A DNA stretch of 64,000 bases, taken from the NCBI RefSeq assembly GCF_007678455.1, contig NZ_VEEP01000002.1:469197-533196 (forward strand). Reading direction: 5' to 3'. Positions 55,180 through 63,731 of the stretch are shown here, in pieces. Made by a program: the position numbers and the translations under genes. A model generated the notes under the pieces. The model was not told the DNA's origin. It ran no database searches and saw only the letters and a program-made list of their open reading frames with translations. Each line of letters starts with the position of its first letter. Position 1 is the stretch's first letter. This stretch comes from Cytobacillus oceanisediminis 2691. GTDB lineage: Bacteria; Bacillota; Bacilli; Bacillales; Cytobacillaceae.

Positions 55180-55263
55180 AAGAAGCACTGGTACGAAGAA
55201 GTGAGCTCCAGTTGTTAGAGACACCTAACAACTGGAGTTGCAGTTCCCGTCCCAATGCTTCTT
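55180..55263. repeat. Family 1 palindrome carrying a nested hairpin insert
   Basis: Outer arms AAGAAGCA/TGCTTCTT with CTGGTACG and CGTCCC match the family 1 core. In place of the loop sits a second perfect hairpin, CTCCAGTTGTTAG at 55206 and CTAACAACTGGAG at 55225 (13-base arms, AGACAC loop). The whole lies between converging phoD-tatA and tatC. Confidence 0.7.
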
Positions 55264-55479
55264 TCTCAAGTACAATTTCCGCTATAGCATACCTTTCTAA
55301 TACATATGGATATCCCACATTACTTAGGAATCATCTATCCATTCCAGCTTTTAAAAAGAACTATATTTGCCAACTATAAGGAATGACTAGAGCAAAAGTC
55401 AGAGAGCAATTGAATCCTGGGTTCTTTTTGTACCTGTACTAATTAGACAGGAATCCTAGGATAGCCGCTGAAAAGACCT

Positions 55480-55506
55480 CGTGACATTTATTTAACGACT
55501 GTCACG
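55480..55506 (-). terminator. Hairpin after tatC
   Basis: CGTGACA and TGTCACG arms; minus strand continues AGGTCTTTTC. It is a weak terminator 22 bases after the tatC stop. Confidence 0.5.
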
Positions 55507-55527
55507 GCCCTATCTATCCACTCAAGT

Positions 55528-56253
55528 TTACGCTGCGGATAGTTCAGTTCCCTGTTTTCGACGGTATACCACCTTCGATAATAAAACACTGCATTCATAC
55601 AAAAATAACAGCGGGAGTATGACAAGTATGTCTGATAGAAAGTCTGGGGGTGTGATAAGAACCGCCGTTACGATCAACATAAAATAAGAATACTTTCTGG
55701 CTTTTTGCAGTCTGTATGGATTTAACACACCGAGGCTTGTCAGAAACATAATAATGACAGGCAGCTCAAATAAGAATCCGAAGGGCAGGATCATGTTCAG
55801 TAAAAAACGAAAGTATTTCTCTGTTGTGAAAAATTCCATGAACATGTCTTCCGACAGCGATAGCAGGAATTGAAACACAAGCGGAAAAATGACGAAATAA
55901 CCAAAACTAATGCCCATTATAAAAAGCAAGAATAAGGCCGGTATGTAGGCTACTGTTACCTTTTTCTCCTTTTCTGATAAGGCAGGCCGTACAAAAAGCC
56001 AAATTTGATGGGCAGCGATGGGAATCGTACCTGCTATAGCAATCACAGCTGCAAGCATCATATAAACCCACAAAATATCACTCGGACCAAGAACGGCTAA
56101 TTTAATGGATAAATCCTGGATTAACCATTGGTAAATATTCTTAACATAAATAAGAGCCAAAATGACAAATAGCATAAAGCTTCCAACAATGATCATCAAA
56201 CGTTTACGCAATTCGCTCAAGTGGTCCACAAGATTCATCTGTTTTCCATCCAT
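55528..56253 (-). CDS. tatC: Twin-arginine translocase subunit TatC
   Basis: The 241-residue protein has six membrane spans. It has the TatC marks HLSELRKRLMI near the N-terminus (with the conserved Glu), FVRPALSEKEK in the first extracellular-to-membrane turn, and the PFGFLFELPV motif near residue 155. TatC recognises the twin-arginine signal. AAGAGGTGATTTC precedes the ATG. It lies 56 bases after the second tatA and faces phoD-tatA. Confidence 0.94.
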   Translation of the reverse strand: MDGKQMNLVDHLSELRKRLMIIVGSFMLFVILALIYVKNIYQWLIQDLSIKLAVLGPSDILWVYMMLAAVIAIAGTIPIAAHQIWLFVRPALSEKEKKVTVAYIPALFLLFIMGISFGYFVIFPLVFQFLLSLSEDMFMEFFTTEKYFRFLLNMILPFGFLFELPVIIMFLTSLGVLNPYRLQKARKYSYFMLIVTAVLITPPDFLSDILVILPLLFLYECSVLLSKVVYRRKQGTELSAA

Positions 56254-56309
56254 GAAATCACCTCTTAAAAAAGAAGATGAAAGGTAGTTACCTGCATCTT
56301 CTACTATTT

Positions 56310-56504
56310 CTATTGAATTTGCCTGCTTTTCTTTTCATCCTTTTCCGGCTCATCATCTGAAACCAACTCACGTGTTGATTTTTTAAACTCTTTTAATGTA
56401 GACCCAAACGCCCGGCCTATCTCAGGAAGCTTGGATGGACCAAAAATAATTAAGGCAATGACTAGAACTAAAATTAAGCCAGGTATCCCTATATTCTGTA
56501 ACAT
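56310..56504 (-). CDS. tatA: Twin-arginine translocase subunit TatA (paralogue next to tatC)
   Basis: The 64-residue near-twin of 54804-54995 has the same helix and FGPSKLP hinge, with a tail ending KKSRQIQ. GGAGG precedes the ATG. It is encoded just upstream of tatC and downstream of the phoX terminator, so the local system is TatA-TatC with a second TatA across the strand. Confidence 0.93.
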   Translation of the reverse strand: MLQNIGIPGLILVLVIALIIFGPSKLPEIGRAFGSTLKEFKKSTRELVSDDEPEKDEKKSRQIQ

Positions 56505-56557
56505 TTCATAACCTCCAATTCTTCAATTCTTTCAAGTTCGGCCACAGCTGAGATGTT

Positions 56558-56600
56558 AAAAAGATGTAAACCATACAAAGTGTTCAGTTTACATCTTTTT
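56558..56600 (-). terminator. Terminator between phoX and tatA
   Basis: AAAAAGATGTAAAC and GTTTACATCTTTTT form a perfect 14-base stem 22 bases after the phoX stop. Partial read-through would still make tatA-tatC follow phoX. Confidence 0.85.
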
Positions 56601-56621
56601 AATGGTATCTATTCTATCGTT

Positions 56622-58055
56622 TTAAATCATTTTAACTCCGTGTCGCTCAAATGCCGCTGCTTCAAGAATGGACATACCTTGCGCCTTGGCCGCCTCAGCC
56701 ACTTTTCCAGAAACCTGTGGTGTAAGATTCGCGGGTGCAGCAAAGGACATTTCCCTTGCGCGAGCAACATTACGGCGCTGGAACGGTCCCCAAATGGCAA
56801 ATGTTTTACCAGGGGTTTGAATATTAACGAATAGCGTATTTCCATCTGGAGAGAAGGTCGGACCAGCCAATTCAGAATCGCTTAAACGGTTGGCCGCAAA
56901 AGGATATACCTTGCCCTCTGGAGTAATTCCCATAATCCGGTCCTGGCCAGAACCATCTTCTGCATACCAGAGGTCTCCCCAAGGGGTACAGCAAATATTG
57001 TCCGGATATTCCATGTACTTTTTGTCATTTCCCTCATAGAAAAGCTCCAATGTATTCGTGTGCGGAACATATCGGTACACGCGGCCAAGCTTTTTGTCAC
57101 CAGCAGATGTGTCATCGAACCAGAAAACTCCTTCTTGAAAAAAGGCTCCCTCAAGCCTGGAGAACACAATACAGTTTTGCGCAGCAGCTTCTTCACGGCA
57201 CCAGTGAGGATCTACTTCCTTCCAAACAATTTTAAAAGTTTGTCCTGTCTTAAATGTGCTGGCTGAAGGGTCAACAACTTCCTCAATCGCAGCTGCATAC
57301 AGCTTGCCGCCTTTTTGCAGCGCACCCGGCTTTTGGCTTAAGTCATTCGGGATAAAACGATACAGGAAGCTTGGACTTGCATCCTCGGTTAAGTAGACAT
57401 ATCCTGTCGCTGGATCAATGGCACATGCCTCATGTGCAAACCTTCCCATTTCCTTGATTGGCGTTTTGGACATATCGTTTTCAGGCTGTGTTGGATCCAC
57501 TTCGAATACATAACCGTGGCCCTCGGATCGGTTCTCCTCGCAGGTTAGCCAAGTACCCCATGGTGTCGCGCCACCCGCACAATTTCGGATCGTACCTGAT
57601 GACGTCACATATTCTTTAATCACTTCACGATTTGCCCCTACAACTAGTGCGGTAGTTCCACCCTGGGCATTTGCATCATAAGGATTTCTGCCAAATGCCG
57701 GACCGGATGACAATTCATGGTTGCGAACAAGAATCGTCGTGTTGTTCGGTCCTTCAAAAGCTGCCATTCCATCGAATGCACCAGGAATCTTGGTTCCGTC
57801 TGTCATCAAGCTGCCTTCTTTGGAGATAATTTTGTAATGGAAGCCTTTTGGAAGATCGAGGATACCATTAGGATCTGGAACCAAATCTCCGTATCCGCCA
57901 AATCCGCTCGCTGGATTTTCAGCAGCATCCGCAAGTGCTGTTGAACCCAGTCCCATTACCCCAGTGGAACCAAGAGTAAGAGCAAGCGCGCTCATCCCAC
58001 CCGCTTTCAAGAAATCCCTTCGGTTCAAGCCATTATTAGACATTTGATCAGTCAT
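56622..58055 (-). CDS. phoX: PhoX-family alkaline phosphatase
   Basis: The 477-residue protein has a twin-arginine signal (NRRDFLKAGG, Arg12-Arg13) and cleavage expected after ALADA. The rest is a PhoX/DUF839 beta-propeller (VRNHELSSGP near residue 110, CAGGATPWGTWLTCEEN near 158, FAHEACAIDP near 207). PhoX is a calcium- and iron-dependent phosphomonoesterase exported folded through Tat. It lies upstream of tatA-tatC and opposite phoD, making a two-phosphatase Tat island. PhoP-like repeats lie 79-106 bases before the ATG. Confidence 0.9.
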   Translation of the reverse strand: MTDQMSNNGLNRRDFLKAGGMSALALTLGSTGVMGLGSTALADAAENPASGFGGYGDLVPDPNGILDLPKGFHYKIISKEGSLMTDGTKIPGAFDGMAAFEGPNNTTILVRNHELSSGPAFGRNPYDANAQGGTTALVVGANREVIKEYVTSSGTIRNCAGGATPWGTWLTCEENRSEGHGYVFEVDPTQPENDMSKTPIKEMGRFAHEACAIDPATGYVYLTEDASPSFLYRFIPNDLSQKPGALQKGGKLYAAAIEEVVDPSASTFKTGQTFKIVWKEVDPHWCREEAAAQNCIVFSRLEGAFFQEGVFWFDDTSAGDKKLGRVYRYVPHTNTLELFYEGNDKKYMEYPDNICCTPWGDLWYAEDGSGQDRIMGITPEGKVYPFAANRLSDSELAGPTFSPDGNTLFVNIQTPGKTFAIWGPFQRRNVARAREMSFAAPANLTPQVSGKVAEAAKAQGMSILEAAAFERHGVKMI

Positions 58056-58133
58056 ACCTTATCTCTCCTCATCTATGTATTTTTGAATCTAGTAATAGAT
58101 TAAAAGGAAATTATTAAGACATAACCAGATTAT

Positions 58134-58161
58134 TGTAAAAATTCAGTTTAAAGATAGTAAA
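58134..58161 (-). promoter_or_regulatory. PhoP-box-like repeats of phoX
   Basis: On the minus strand TTTACT, TTAAAC and TTTACA occur with periods of 10 and 12 bases. They mirror the repeats before phoD. Confidence 0.5.
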
Positions 58162-58446
58162 TGCAAATTAACAATACCTATTTGGTAGAGCTATCACCTT
58201 TCTAAGCCGGTGGAAGGAGCCATTCTCAATGTGGCGATTCAAATAAGCAGAGGGAACGAACAATGCTATATAAAATTGAAAACGACTAGAAAGAACCACA
58301 ATAGCCGCAGACAGCAAATCATCAAAAGACTTTATCAGATGATTATTCATAACCACTCCTGAAAATTTGGCCTAACCAATATATAATTCCATAAATATCC
58401 AAATACCCCTTTCGGAAAAATATGAGGCTAAAGACTCAAAAGTCGA

Positions 58447-58484
58447 TAAAAAAAGCTTGCTATCCATTTGCAGGTTAGCAAGCT
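58447..58484 (-). terminator. Terminator of the EamA gene
   Basis: AGCTTGCTA and TAGCAAGCT arms are followed on the minus strand by seven T, 70 bases after the stop. Between it and the phoX promoter lies a doubtful 60-codon frame (58168-58350). Confidence 0.85.
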
Positions 58485-58554
58485 AATGTATCTTCGAGAC
58501 AGTATCACATGTCTAATATTATAAGGTTACTTCATTGACGGCTGCCTTTTTAAC

Positions 58555-59391
58555 TCAAATTTTTGTAAAAATAATACCAAGCAACGCTGAAAAAATTCCA
58601 ACGAGCTGGTACATTTTGATTTTCTCCTTGAAAAGCCAGATGCCAGCAAGTACTACGACCAGGCAATTCAGGCTAACAATCGGGAAGATGATGCTGGCTG
58701 TTCCATTATGCAACGCATAAAAATAACAGCTGTAACCGATGACACTGATCAGCCCAACGAGTGAACCGATATTGGCTTCCGTCCGCTGCCAATGCTCTTT
58801 TTCCCGAATGCTGTTAATCCCCAAATAAATACTTCCGCCTCCATACATGCAAATTAATGTATTAAGCGAACTGATTTGCAAATAAGAAGTAGTCTTCATC
58901 AAGATTCCCAGAACCCCAAACGAAAGAATGGCCAATAGTACCCTGAAAAGCCATGGACCATACTCGGTTCCGCGGTTCGAGCCTGGCGAATATTGAATCA
59001 CTAAGGCTGAGCCCAGTATGAAAACAATGCCTAGCCATTGGAGCAGGCTGATCTGTTCGTGAAAAATAATCGCTGCACCAAGAATGGGAAATATCGCGTT
59101 TGCTCCTACCAGAGGTGATGTCAGGCTGGCCGGTCCGTTCTCAAATGCCCTCGACATTTGGATATTCCCATTTGCATTCAATATTCCAATCAGGCCGCCA
59201 AGGACCATTGCCAGTAAGTTAAACTCCAGCGCACCAGACACCACTCCATAACTAAGGGTGACCAGAAAGGCTATCAAGTAAAAGAAAAACTGAATATGTA
59301 CCTTTGATAGATGTCGTGCAGTGCTCCACTTAAAAAGTGTATTATTGATCCCAAAGCTCAACGTCGTTACAAATGCCGCGGCAATCCACAT
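58555..59391 (-). CDS. EamA-family (DMT) transporter
   Basis: The 278-residue protein has ten membrane spans in two homologous halves, each with the EamA fold (NNTLFKWSTARH at the start, ENGPASLTSPLVGANAIFPILGAAIIFHE near residue 85, and LNCLVVVLAGIWLFKEKIK near the end). Such proteins export amino acids or other metabolites. The N-terminal half resembles the EamA subgroup with one long first loop. AGAAGGATCAGC precedes the ATG. It is a single gene of unknown substrate. Confidence 0.85.
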   Translation of the reverse strand: MWIAAAFVTTLSFGINNTLFKWSTARHLSKVHIQFFFYLIAFLVTLSYGVVSGALEFNLLAMVLGGLIGILNANGNIQMSRAFENGPASLTSPLVGANAIFPILGAAIIFHEQISLLQWLGIVFILGSALVIQYSPGSNRGTEYGPWLFRVLLAILSFGVLGILMKTTSYLQISSLNTLICMYGGGSIYLGINSIREKEHWQRTEANIGSLVGLISVIGYSCYFYALHNGTASIIFPIVSLNCLVVVLAGIWLFKEKIKMYQLVGIFSALLGIIFTKI

Positions 59392-59481
59392 GCTGATCCT
59401 TCTCTCTCTATCACTTTGACTCCCTCATTTTAAAACTCTATCAGAGTATTCGCAATCTATTTTTTCGTGTTTCTAAATAAA

Positions 59482-59507
59482 AAAAGAACCTCAATTAAGG
59501 TTCTTTT
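59482..59507 (-). terminator. Terminator of the sigma/anti-sigma operon
   Basis: AAAAGAACCT and AGGTTCTTTT perfect arms with a T-run on the minus strand. Confidence 0.85.
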
Positions 59508-59643
59508 CACTCTACCACGGATAGCCTGATAAAAAAGTGCCCCTATCCAGAGTTTAGTGTGTTTCAATAGATTGAATGAATGAACATTCCTCGCCTTTTT
59601 CTTCAGTTCGTCCTGGTATTCATTTATTATTTTTGAATGTCTT

Positions 59644-60414
59644 TTATTCTGCATTTTGCGGTTGAAGTGGATTATTTTCTAAAATGTTTTCTACTTCTTC
59701 ATACCCCTCTGGAAATGCATAGTTATATCTAGGTGGAAGTGCAAAAACATACTTATTATTTTGTCCCAGGATTGATGGGCGAACAGGTGCTGCTCCGATA
59801 TGAAATTCCCCCTTTTCAAGTAAGGACCATTGATTAAGTGTAAAAATCATGATCGGAATATCTTGTTTCGGTTTTTCCTCCATCCATTTAGGATGTCTAA
59901 TTGAAAGGATTTGGCCACTTTCAATTATTTGTTGATCAGTAGAAATACCTTCCCAGGAATCAGAGACAATCTTGTAACCCTCCCAACTTTTTGGAAGTTC
60001 AAAGTTGAATCCATATTCTGTATTTTCATAAAGAATCGTATCTGTTACTTTATCATCAGGTTCGTTCTGATCTAGAGGATCTTTATTATCGTCCACTTTG
60101 TTTTCATCTATTGGAGGATTTCCCTTGCTTTGTTGCCCTTGTTCATTTGAATCAGGACTTGATGGACGTTCCTCATTAAACGGAATAATAAGGATGGCGA
60201 ATAATAGTATAGCAGCTACACTCGCTAAACCCGCTGTAATCCTTTTCATTGTCGCAGCTCTCCCTTTTTTCTTCTTATCATTTGACCTTGCAAATTTCAG
60301 CAGATTTTCATGGATAATATCTTGTGTATCCTTAGTGAACTTTTTATCATAATCAGGTTCTGGTAATGATTTGATTTTTCTCTCTAAATCATAAAATTTC
60401 TCATGGTCTTTCAT
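59644..60414 (-). CDS. Membrane-anchored anti-sigma factor (putative)
   Basis: The 256-residue protein has a cytoplasmic N-terminal part (residues 1-54), one membrane span (TAGLASVAAILLFAILIIPF, about 60-80), a low-complexity Asn/Asp/Lys linker, and an extracellular domain from about residue 125 (YENTEYGFNFELPKSWEGY). The last is a PsbP-like fold found in several secreted proteins. It overlaps the ECF sigma gene by 4 bases, the classic arrangement for a cognate anti-sigma factor. No zinc-binding HxxxCxxC is present, so it is not a ZAS-type anti-sigma. AAGGAGG precedes the ATG. Confidence 0.75.
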   Translation of the reverse strand: MKDHEKFYDLERKIKSLPEPDYDKKFTKDTQDIIHENLLKFARSNDKKKKGRAATMKRITAGLASVAAILLFAILIIPFNEERPSSPDSNEQGQQSKGNPPIDENKVDDNKDPLDQNEPDDKVTDTILYENTEYGFNFELPKSWEGYKIVSDSWEGISTDQQIIESGQILSIRHPKWMEEKPKQDIPIMIFTLNQWSLLEKGEFHIGAAPVRPSILGQNNKYVFALPPRYNYAFPEGYEEVENILENNPLQPQNAE

Positions 60415-60911
60415 AGTGAAAATCCTCCTTCGCTTTTTTGCAGTATCTTTAACGCACGATGGTAGTTAATACGCACCTTATTTTCAGTCCAATTTAAAAT
60501 GGATGCTGTTTCAGATACAGAAAGTTCTTTAATACCTCTAAGGATGATGACGTCCCGATAATTTGCTTTAAGCGATTGGACTGCTTGATAAAGCAATCTG
60601 TTATTTTCATTAAGCTGGAGGATTTCCTCAGGCGTTGCCTTATCTGTTTGGTCATCCCAGAACCTGATCATTTGCTTCACCCTAAGACGCTTCCTTTTTC
60701 TAATTTCATCTATCCCCACATGGCGCGCAATCGAAAAAAGCCAGGTTTTGGGACTTGATTTTTCCTGATACGTATCAAAGCCTTTAATTGCCCGCATAAA
60801 AACTTCCTGCACCAGATCTTCCACATCATTTGAGCCGATATAATAAACTAAAAAATGGTATATATCTTTGTTGTACAAGTAAAACCACTCTGAAATTTTG
60901 TTGCTAATCAT
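60411..60911 (-). CDS. ECF-family RNA polymerase sigma factor
   Basis: The 166-residue factor has sigma region 2 (DVEDLVQEVFMRAIKGFDTYQEKSSPKTWLFSIARHVGIDEIRKRKR, residues about 28-80) and region 4 (NYRDVIILRGIKELSVSETASILNWTENKVRINYHRALKIL, 118-158). It directs transcription of a stress regulon that probably includes its own operon. GGAGTTGACCAGCTG precedes the ATG. The neighbouring anti-sigma gene overlaps its end. The stimulus is unknown. Confidence 0.9.
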   Translation of the reverse strand: MISNKISEWFYLYNKDIYHFLVYYIGSNDVEDLVQEVFMRAIKGFDTYQEKSSPKTWLFSIARHVGIDEIRKRKRLRVKQMIRFWDDQTDKATPEEILQLNENNRLLYQAVQSLKANYRDVIILRGIKELSVSETASILNWTENKVRINYHRALKILQKSEGGFSL

Positions 60912-61034
60912 CAGCTGGTCAACTCCATTTTCCCATCAATTTTTTATACTCATAAATTAGTCGAATCCGAACAACATTTATTTCACTTTTTACAGTAATT
61001 TTAAAAATTATTTTTAATTAGTTTAATATGAAAA

Positions 61035-61446
61035 TTAATGTCCCACGCTAAACTTTCTGAAAGATAAATAAAAAAAGCAACGGAACTTATCTCCATTGCT
61101 TTTCTGTTGAAATTTAATTGTGATCGCTAAAGCTCCCCACTGCTTCTCCTGCTGTGGAGTATAAATTTCATAAGTGCCCTCTACCATCTCTTTCATTGTC
61201 CAACCTTCACAATCAAAGTCATGGAATGGAATATTTTCATACATCTCTTTGAAGGTATCATAGCTCCGCAGTTCTGTTACTTTTACAGTCAATGTTTCAT
61301 CTTGTTCAGGCACCTTAACAAATTCGATCAGATTGCCTACTTGAATTTTTTCGTCTCTTTTCATCGTTCAAACGAACTTCTACTTTCTTCTTCCCCTCAA
61401 TGATCGATTAAAGGTATTCTTCATACAAACCCATACGATGCAGCAC
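61035..61446 (-). pseudogene. Decayed ASCH-domain gene
   Basis: From a possible GTG at 61446 the frame reads VLHRMGLYEEYL, hits TAA at 61408-61410, continues SIIEGKKKVEVRLNDEKRRK, then shifts frame in a run of six T (61346-61351) into IQVGNLIEFVKVPEQDE...GTYEIYTPQQEKQWGALAI. Together these make a normal ASCH protein with one stop and one frameshift. The original C-terminal stop also seems lost, because the frame runs into the terminator hairpin. The 109-residue frame starting at 61364 is only the 3' part. The 5' end lies next to a family 2 repeat. Confidence 0.75.
61073..61103 (-). terminator. Terminator inside the tail of the decayed ASCH gene
   Basis: AAAAGCAACGGA and TCCATTGCTTTT arms with a T-run on the minus strand; a close relative of 11145-11176. 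Confidence 0.75.
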
Positions 61447-61471
61447 GTACTACACTCAGAAGAGAAAACAA

Positions 61472-61490
61472 GACGGTTCCGCTGTCCCAC
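61472..61490. repeat. Dispersed GACGGTTCC repeat, family 2
   Basis: GACGGTTCCGCTGTCCCAC lies between the decayed ASCH gene and the YczE-like gene. Confidence 0.55.
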
Positions 61491-61515
61491 AAAACGGCCA
61501 CAAGTCTCTGTTTTA

Positions 61516-62160
61516 TTACATAGAAATCACCTTTTTGTTTTTTAAGCTAGATAACTTTTCAATCCATGTTGTACAGAGCTTGTAGGAAGCCTGGAAAATA
61601 GGACTCTGGATAAATGTATAAATAATGGTGAAAATAAAGACCGGCCCGCCCAGTAACAGGGCAACCACCAGCACGACACTCTCGACAATAATTCGCACTC
61701 TGCTGATTGAATACCCGAGCTTAACTGAAATCGCAAGCATAAACCCGTCTCTGGGCCCTGATCCAATTCGAGCAGCATTATACATTCCGCCTCCGATACC
61801 CATGATCACCACACCAAGCAGCAACACCAAAACATCAAACATGAGCGTGGAAGCCTGGGGCAAGATATCCAGCCAGAGAAAAAAGTCAACCATCGTGCCA
61901 ACCATCAGTGCATTAATAAAAGTACCAATGTTAACATAAGTTCGATCAATCAAAAGCGTTACAAGAACTAACATGATACCAAAAATCACGTTCCATGTTC
62001 CGATTGTCAAACCAAACTTATCATAAAGTGCAATATTCAATACATCCCAAGGGTGGACCCCTAAGTACTTAACCTTGATTGCCACCGCTATACCGTAACT
62101 AAAAAGGATAAGTCCGATTATAAAAAAGGGAATTTGTATTTTCAGCTTCAATTTTATCAC
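61516..62160 (-). CDS. YczE/YitT-type integral membrane protein
   Basis: The 214-residue protein has five membrane spans and the YczE-family marks: GVHPWDVLNIALYDKFGLTIGTWNVIFG (near residue 35) and GIGGGMYNAARIGSGPRDGFML (near 125). The function is unknown; B. subtilis YczE is needed for bacillaene-type product export or activation, but orthology is not shown here. GTG start with AAGAAGTGAA upstream. It is a single gene. Confidence 0.8.
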   Translation of the reverse strand: MIKLKLKIQIPFFIIGLILFSYGIAVAIKVKYLGVHPWDVLNIALYDKFGLTIGTWNVIFGIMLVLVTLLIDRTYVNIGTFINALMVGTMVDFFLWLDILPQASTLMFDVLVLLLGVVIMGIGGGMYNAARIGSGPRDGFMLAISVKLGYSISRVRIIVESVVLVVALLLGGPVFIFTIIYTFIQSPIFQASYKLCTTWIEKLSSLKNKKVISM

Positions 62161-62357
62161 TTCACTTCTTTTAACTTGCTTAATGAATTTAGTTTAAATC
62201 AACACGGAAAGCATTTAAAGCAGAAGTTTTAGTACAAGTGGCAACATAGCACCAGACAGTGAGGGACATGGGGACGGTTCTTGTATCCTGAAAATCCCTG
62301 TTTCTTGGTTATTAAATCACCAAAAAAATTCCGCTCGCATGTCTCTAATCAAATTTA

Positions 62358-62383
62358 AAGGGAAGCGTTATTTAGCTTCCCTT
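62358..62383 (-). terminator. Hairpin after 62459-63103
   Basis: AAGGGAAGC and GCTTCCCTT perfect arms, related to 49064-49094; the minus strand continues TAAATTT. A GGGACGGTTC (family 2) lies at 62271-62280. Confidence 0.65.
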
Positions 62384-62458
62384 AGGTTATTTAAGCACCA
62401 TTCAGCTTTTATTTCGACGCCTGAATGGGACAAGATCATCGTTCCTCTTTCCCTTCCG

Positions 62459-63103
62459 CTATTTTGCACGAATCATACTAATTCCTAATACTGTGGCCGG
62501 AAAAAGTGCCAGGACAGCACCAATAAAAAACTGATAAGATTCCTTTCCCGTATCTGGCTGGGTGAAGATTTTATACCTTATGACATTGAGCATCAAAAAT
62601 ATTAACGCAATAGTTACCACTGCTAAAATTGTTCCTGTTACATAGGCTTTGTAACTATTCATTCTCCGTAGTTTTGGGGAAGAGATAAATAGAGACAAAA
62701 CAACATAAATGACAGCACTAGCAAAATATACGACTAGGGTTAACTGGGAGTAGTTAACTTCCTCGATAATTTGCCCCTCCCTGACTCCAATTGTATACAT
62801 TCCAGTTGAAGTCAGGAGGAGCTGAAAGCTTATGACAAGGAGGAAAAAGAAGATTTGGAGTCCTCCATTAAACCAGGATATGCTCTTTTTAAAAAGTGAT
62901 ACTCCATAACCGAAGATCACAATTGAACAGATTAGTAGAATGATGGAACTTATATTCAACCAACTTGGCAGCGTCGAGATTGATTGTATATTCATCAATG
63001 AAATGAACAGACTGATTATGAAAAACGCAATAGTTACAAATCTGAAGTTCTTTTGCATCTCGTCTTGAGTTGTATGTCCCGACCGGGCTTTTACCGTCTT
63101 CAT
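62459..63103 (-). CDS. Unknown membrane protein
   Basis: The 214-residue protein has six membrane spans, a short Lys/Arg-rich N-terminus and a C-terminal SMIRAK. No signature motif is recognised. ATG at 63103 follows AAAGGAGTTTGCC; an earlier frame to 63127 has no site. It is followed by an unrelated hairpin and has the family 1 palindrome upstream. Confidence 0.6.
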   Translation of the reverse strand: MKTVKARSGHTTQDEMQKNFRFVTIAFFIISLFISLMNIQSISTLPSWLNISSIILLICSIVIFGYGVSLFKKSISWFNGGLQIFFFLLVISFQLLLTSTGMYTIGVREGQIIEEVNYSQLTLVVYFASAVIYVVLSLFISSPKLRRMNSYKAYVTGTILAVVTIALIFLMLNVIRYKIFTQPDTGKESYQFFIGAVLALFPATVLGISMIRAK

Positions 63104-63147
63104 GGCAAACTCCTTTCTGTCTTGCAAACCTTTCTACAATGCAAAAA

Positions 63148-63177
63148 AGGAGCACAGGGTTTGTCCCCACGGCTCCT
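63148..63177. repeat. Dispersed palindrome, family 1
   Basis: AGGAGC and GCTCCT arms around ACAGGGTTTGTCCC. It sits between two small membrane-protein genes and gives a T-run on the minus strand. Confidence 0.75.
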
Positions 63178-63214
63178 AAATGTTCATAGGAAATCACTTA
63201 GCATAAAGGGTATT

Positions 63215-63421
63215 TTAAGCATAACAGCCAATAGCATTTAAAATTATAACCCCAATTCCAGTTACAGCAATCCCTGTTATGGCAGTGACGAATACTGTTC
63301 TTAATTGCTTAGTATCCACCCATACTGTAATCCCTAAAATAATCGTAAATAGAATACCAAAAAATATAGATGCTAAAGGATTAGTTGGTGTTATCCAATC
63401 ATACCAAGACAAAAAATCCAT
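63215..63421 (-). CDS. Small membrane protein, unknown
   Basis: The 68-residue protein has two membrane spans (about residues 18-36 and 45-62) and a C-terminal Cys. GGAGGTGGGTTTA precedes ATG 63421. It stands alone, with a family 1 hairpin as its likely terminator. No family is recognised. Confidence 0.55.
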   Translation of the reverse strand: MDFLSWYDWITPTNPLASIFFGILFTIILGITVWVDTKQLRTVFVTAITGIAVTGIGVIILNAIGCYA

Positions 63422-63608
63422 TAAACCCACCTCCATGAGATCGCAAAAAGTTCTATCATTATATTCTAAATATTACCATAAAAAGTAAATTATTTCAAAC
63501 ACTGTAAAAAAATTAAAACCCCGGTTACCATCCAGTTTAAATAAGTGTTAATGCTATAAATTAAGTGAGCTTAACAAAGACTCTTTGATGCTAAATGTTT
63601 GCAAAAAA

Positions 63609-63638
63609 ATTGCATCAATCCCTGTGGATCGATGCAAT
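63609..63638 (-). terminator. Terminator of the partial regulator gene
   Basis: ATTGCATC-GATCC pairs with GGATT-GATGCAAT and is followed by seven T on the minus strand. Confidence 0.8.
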
Positions 63639-63731
63639 CATACAGCCTGCTTATTCATTATATTTTCGGTGATTTTATCAAGTTCTATTAAAACGCTTTG
63701 CTTAAAAACTCATCATTCTCGATAATCCTAC

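Noticed and set aside
55061-55318. 85-codon minus-strand frame between tatA and tatC
   Set aside because: It is made of the nested palindrome at 55180-55263 and has no start signal.
58168-58350. 60-codon minus-strand frame upstream of EamA, with AGGAG before its ATG
   Set aside because: The product has no recognisable features. The ribosome site is suggestive, so it is left open but not annotated.
59457-59654. 65-codon frame overlapping the anti-sigma stop
   Set aside because: It has no ribosome site and its last 15 codons are the terminator hairpin at 59482-59507.
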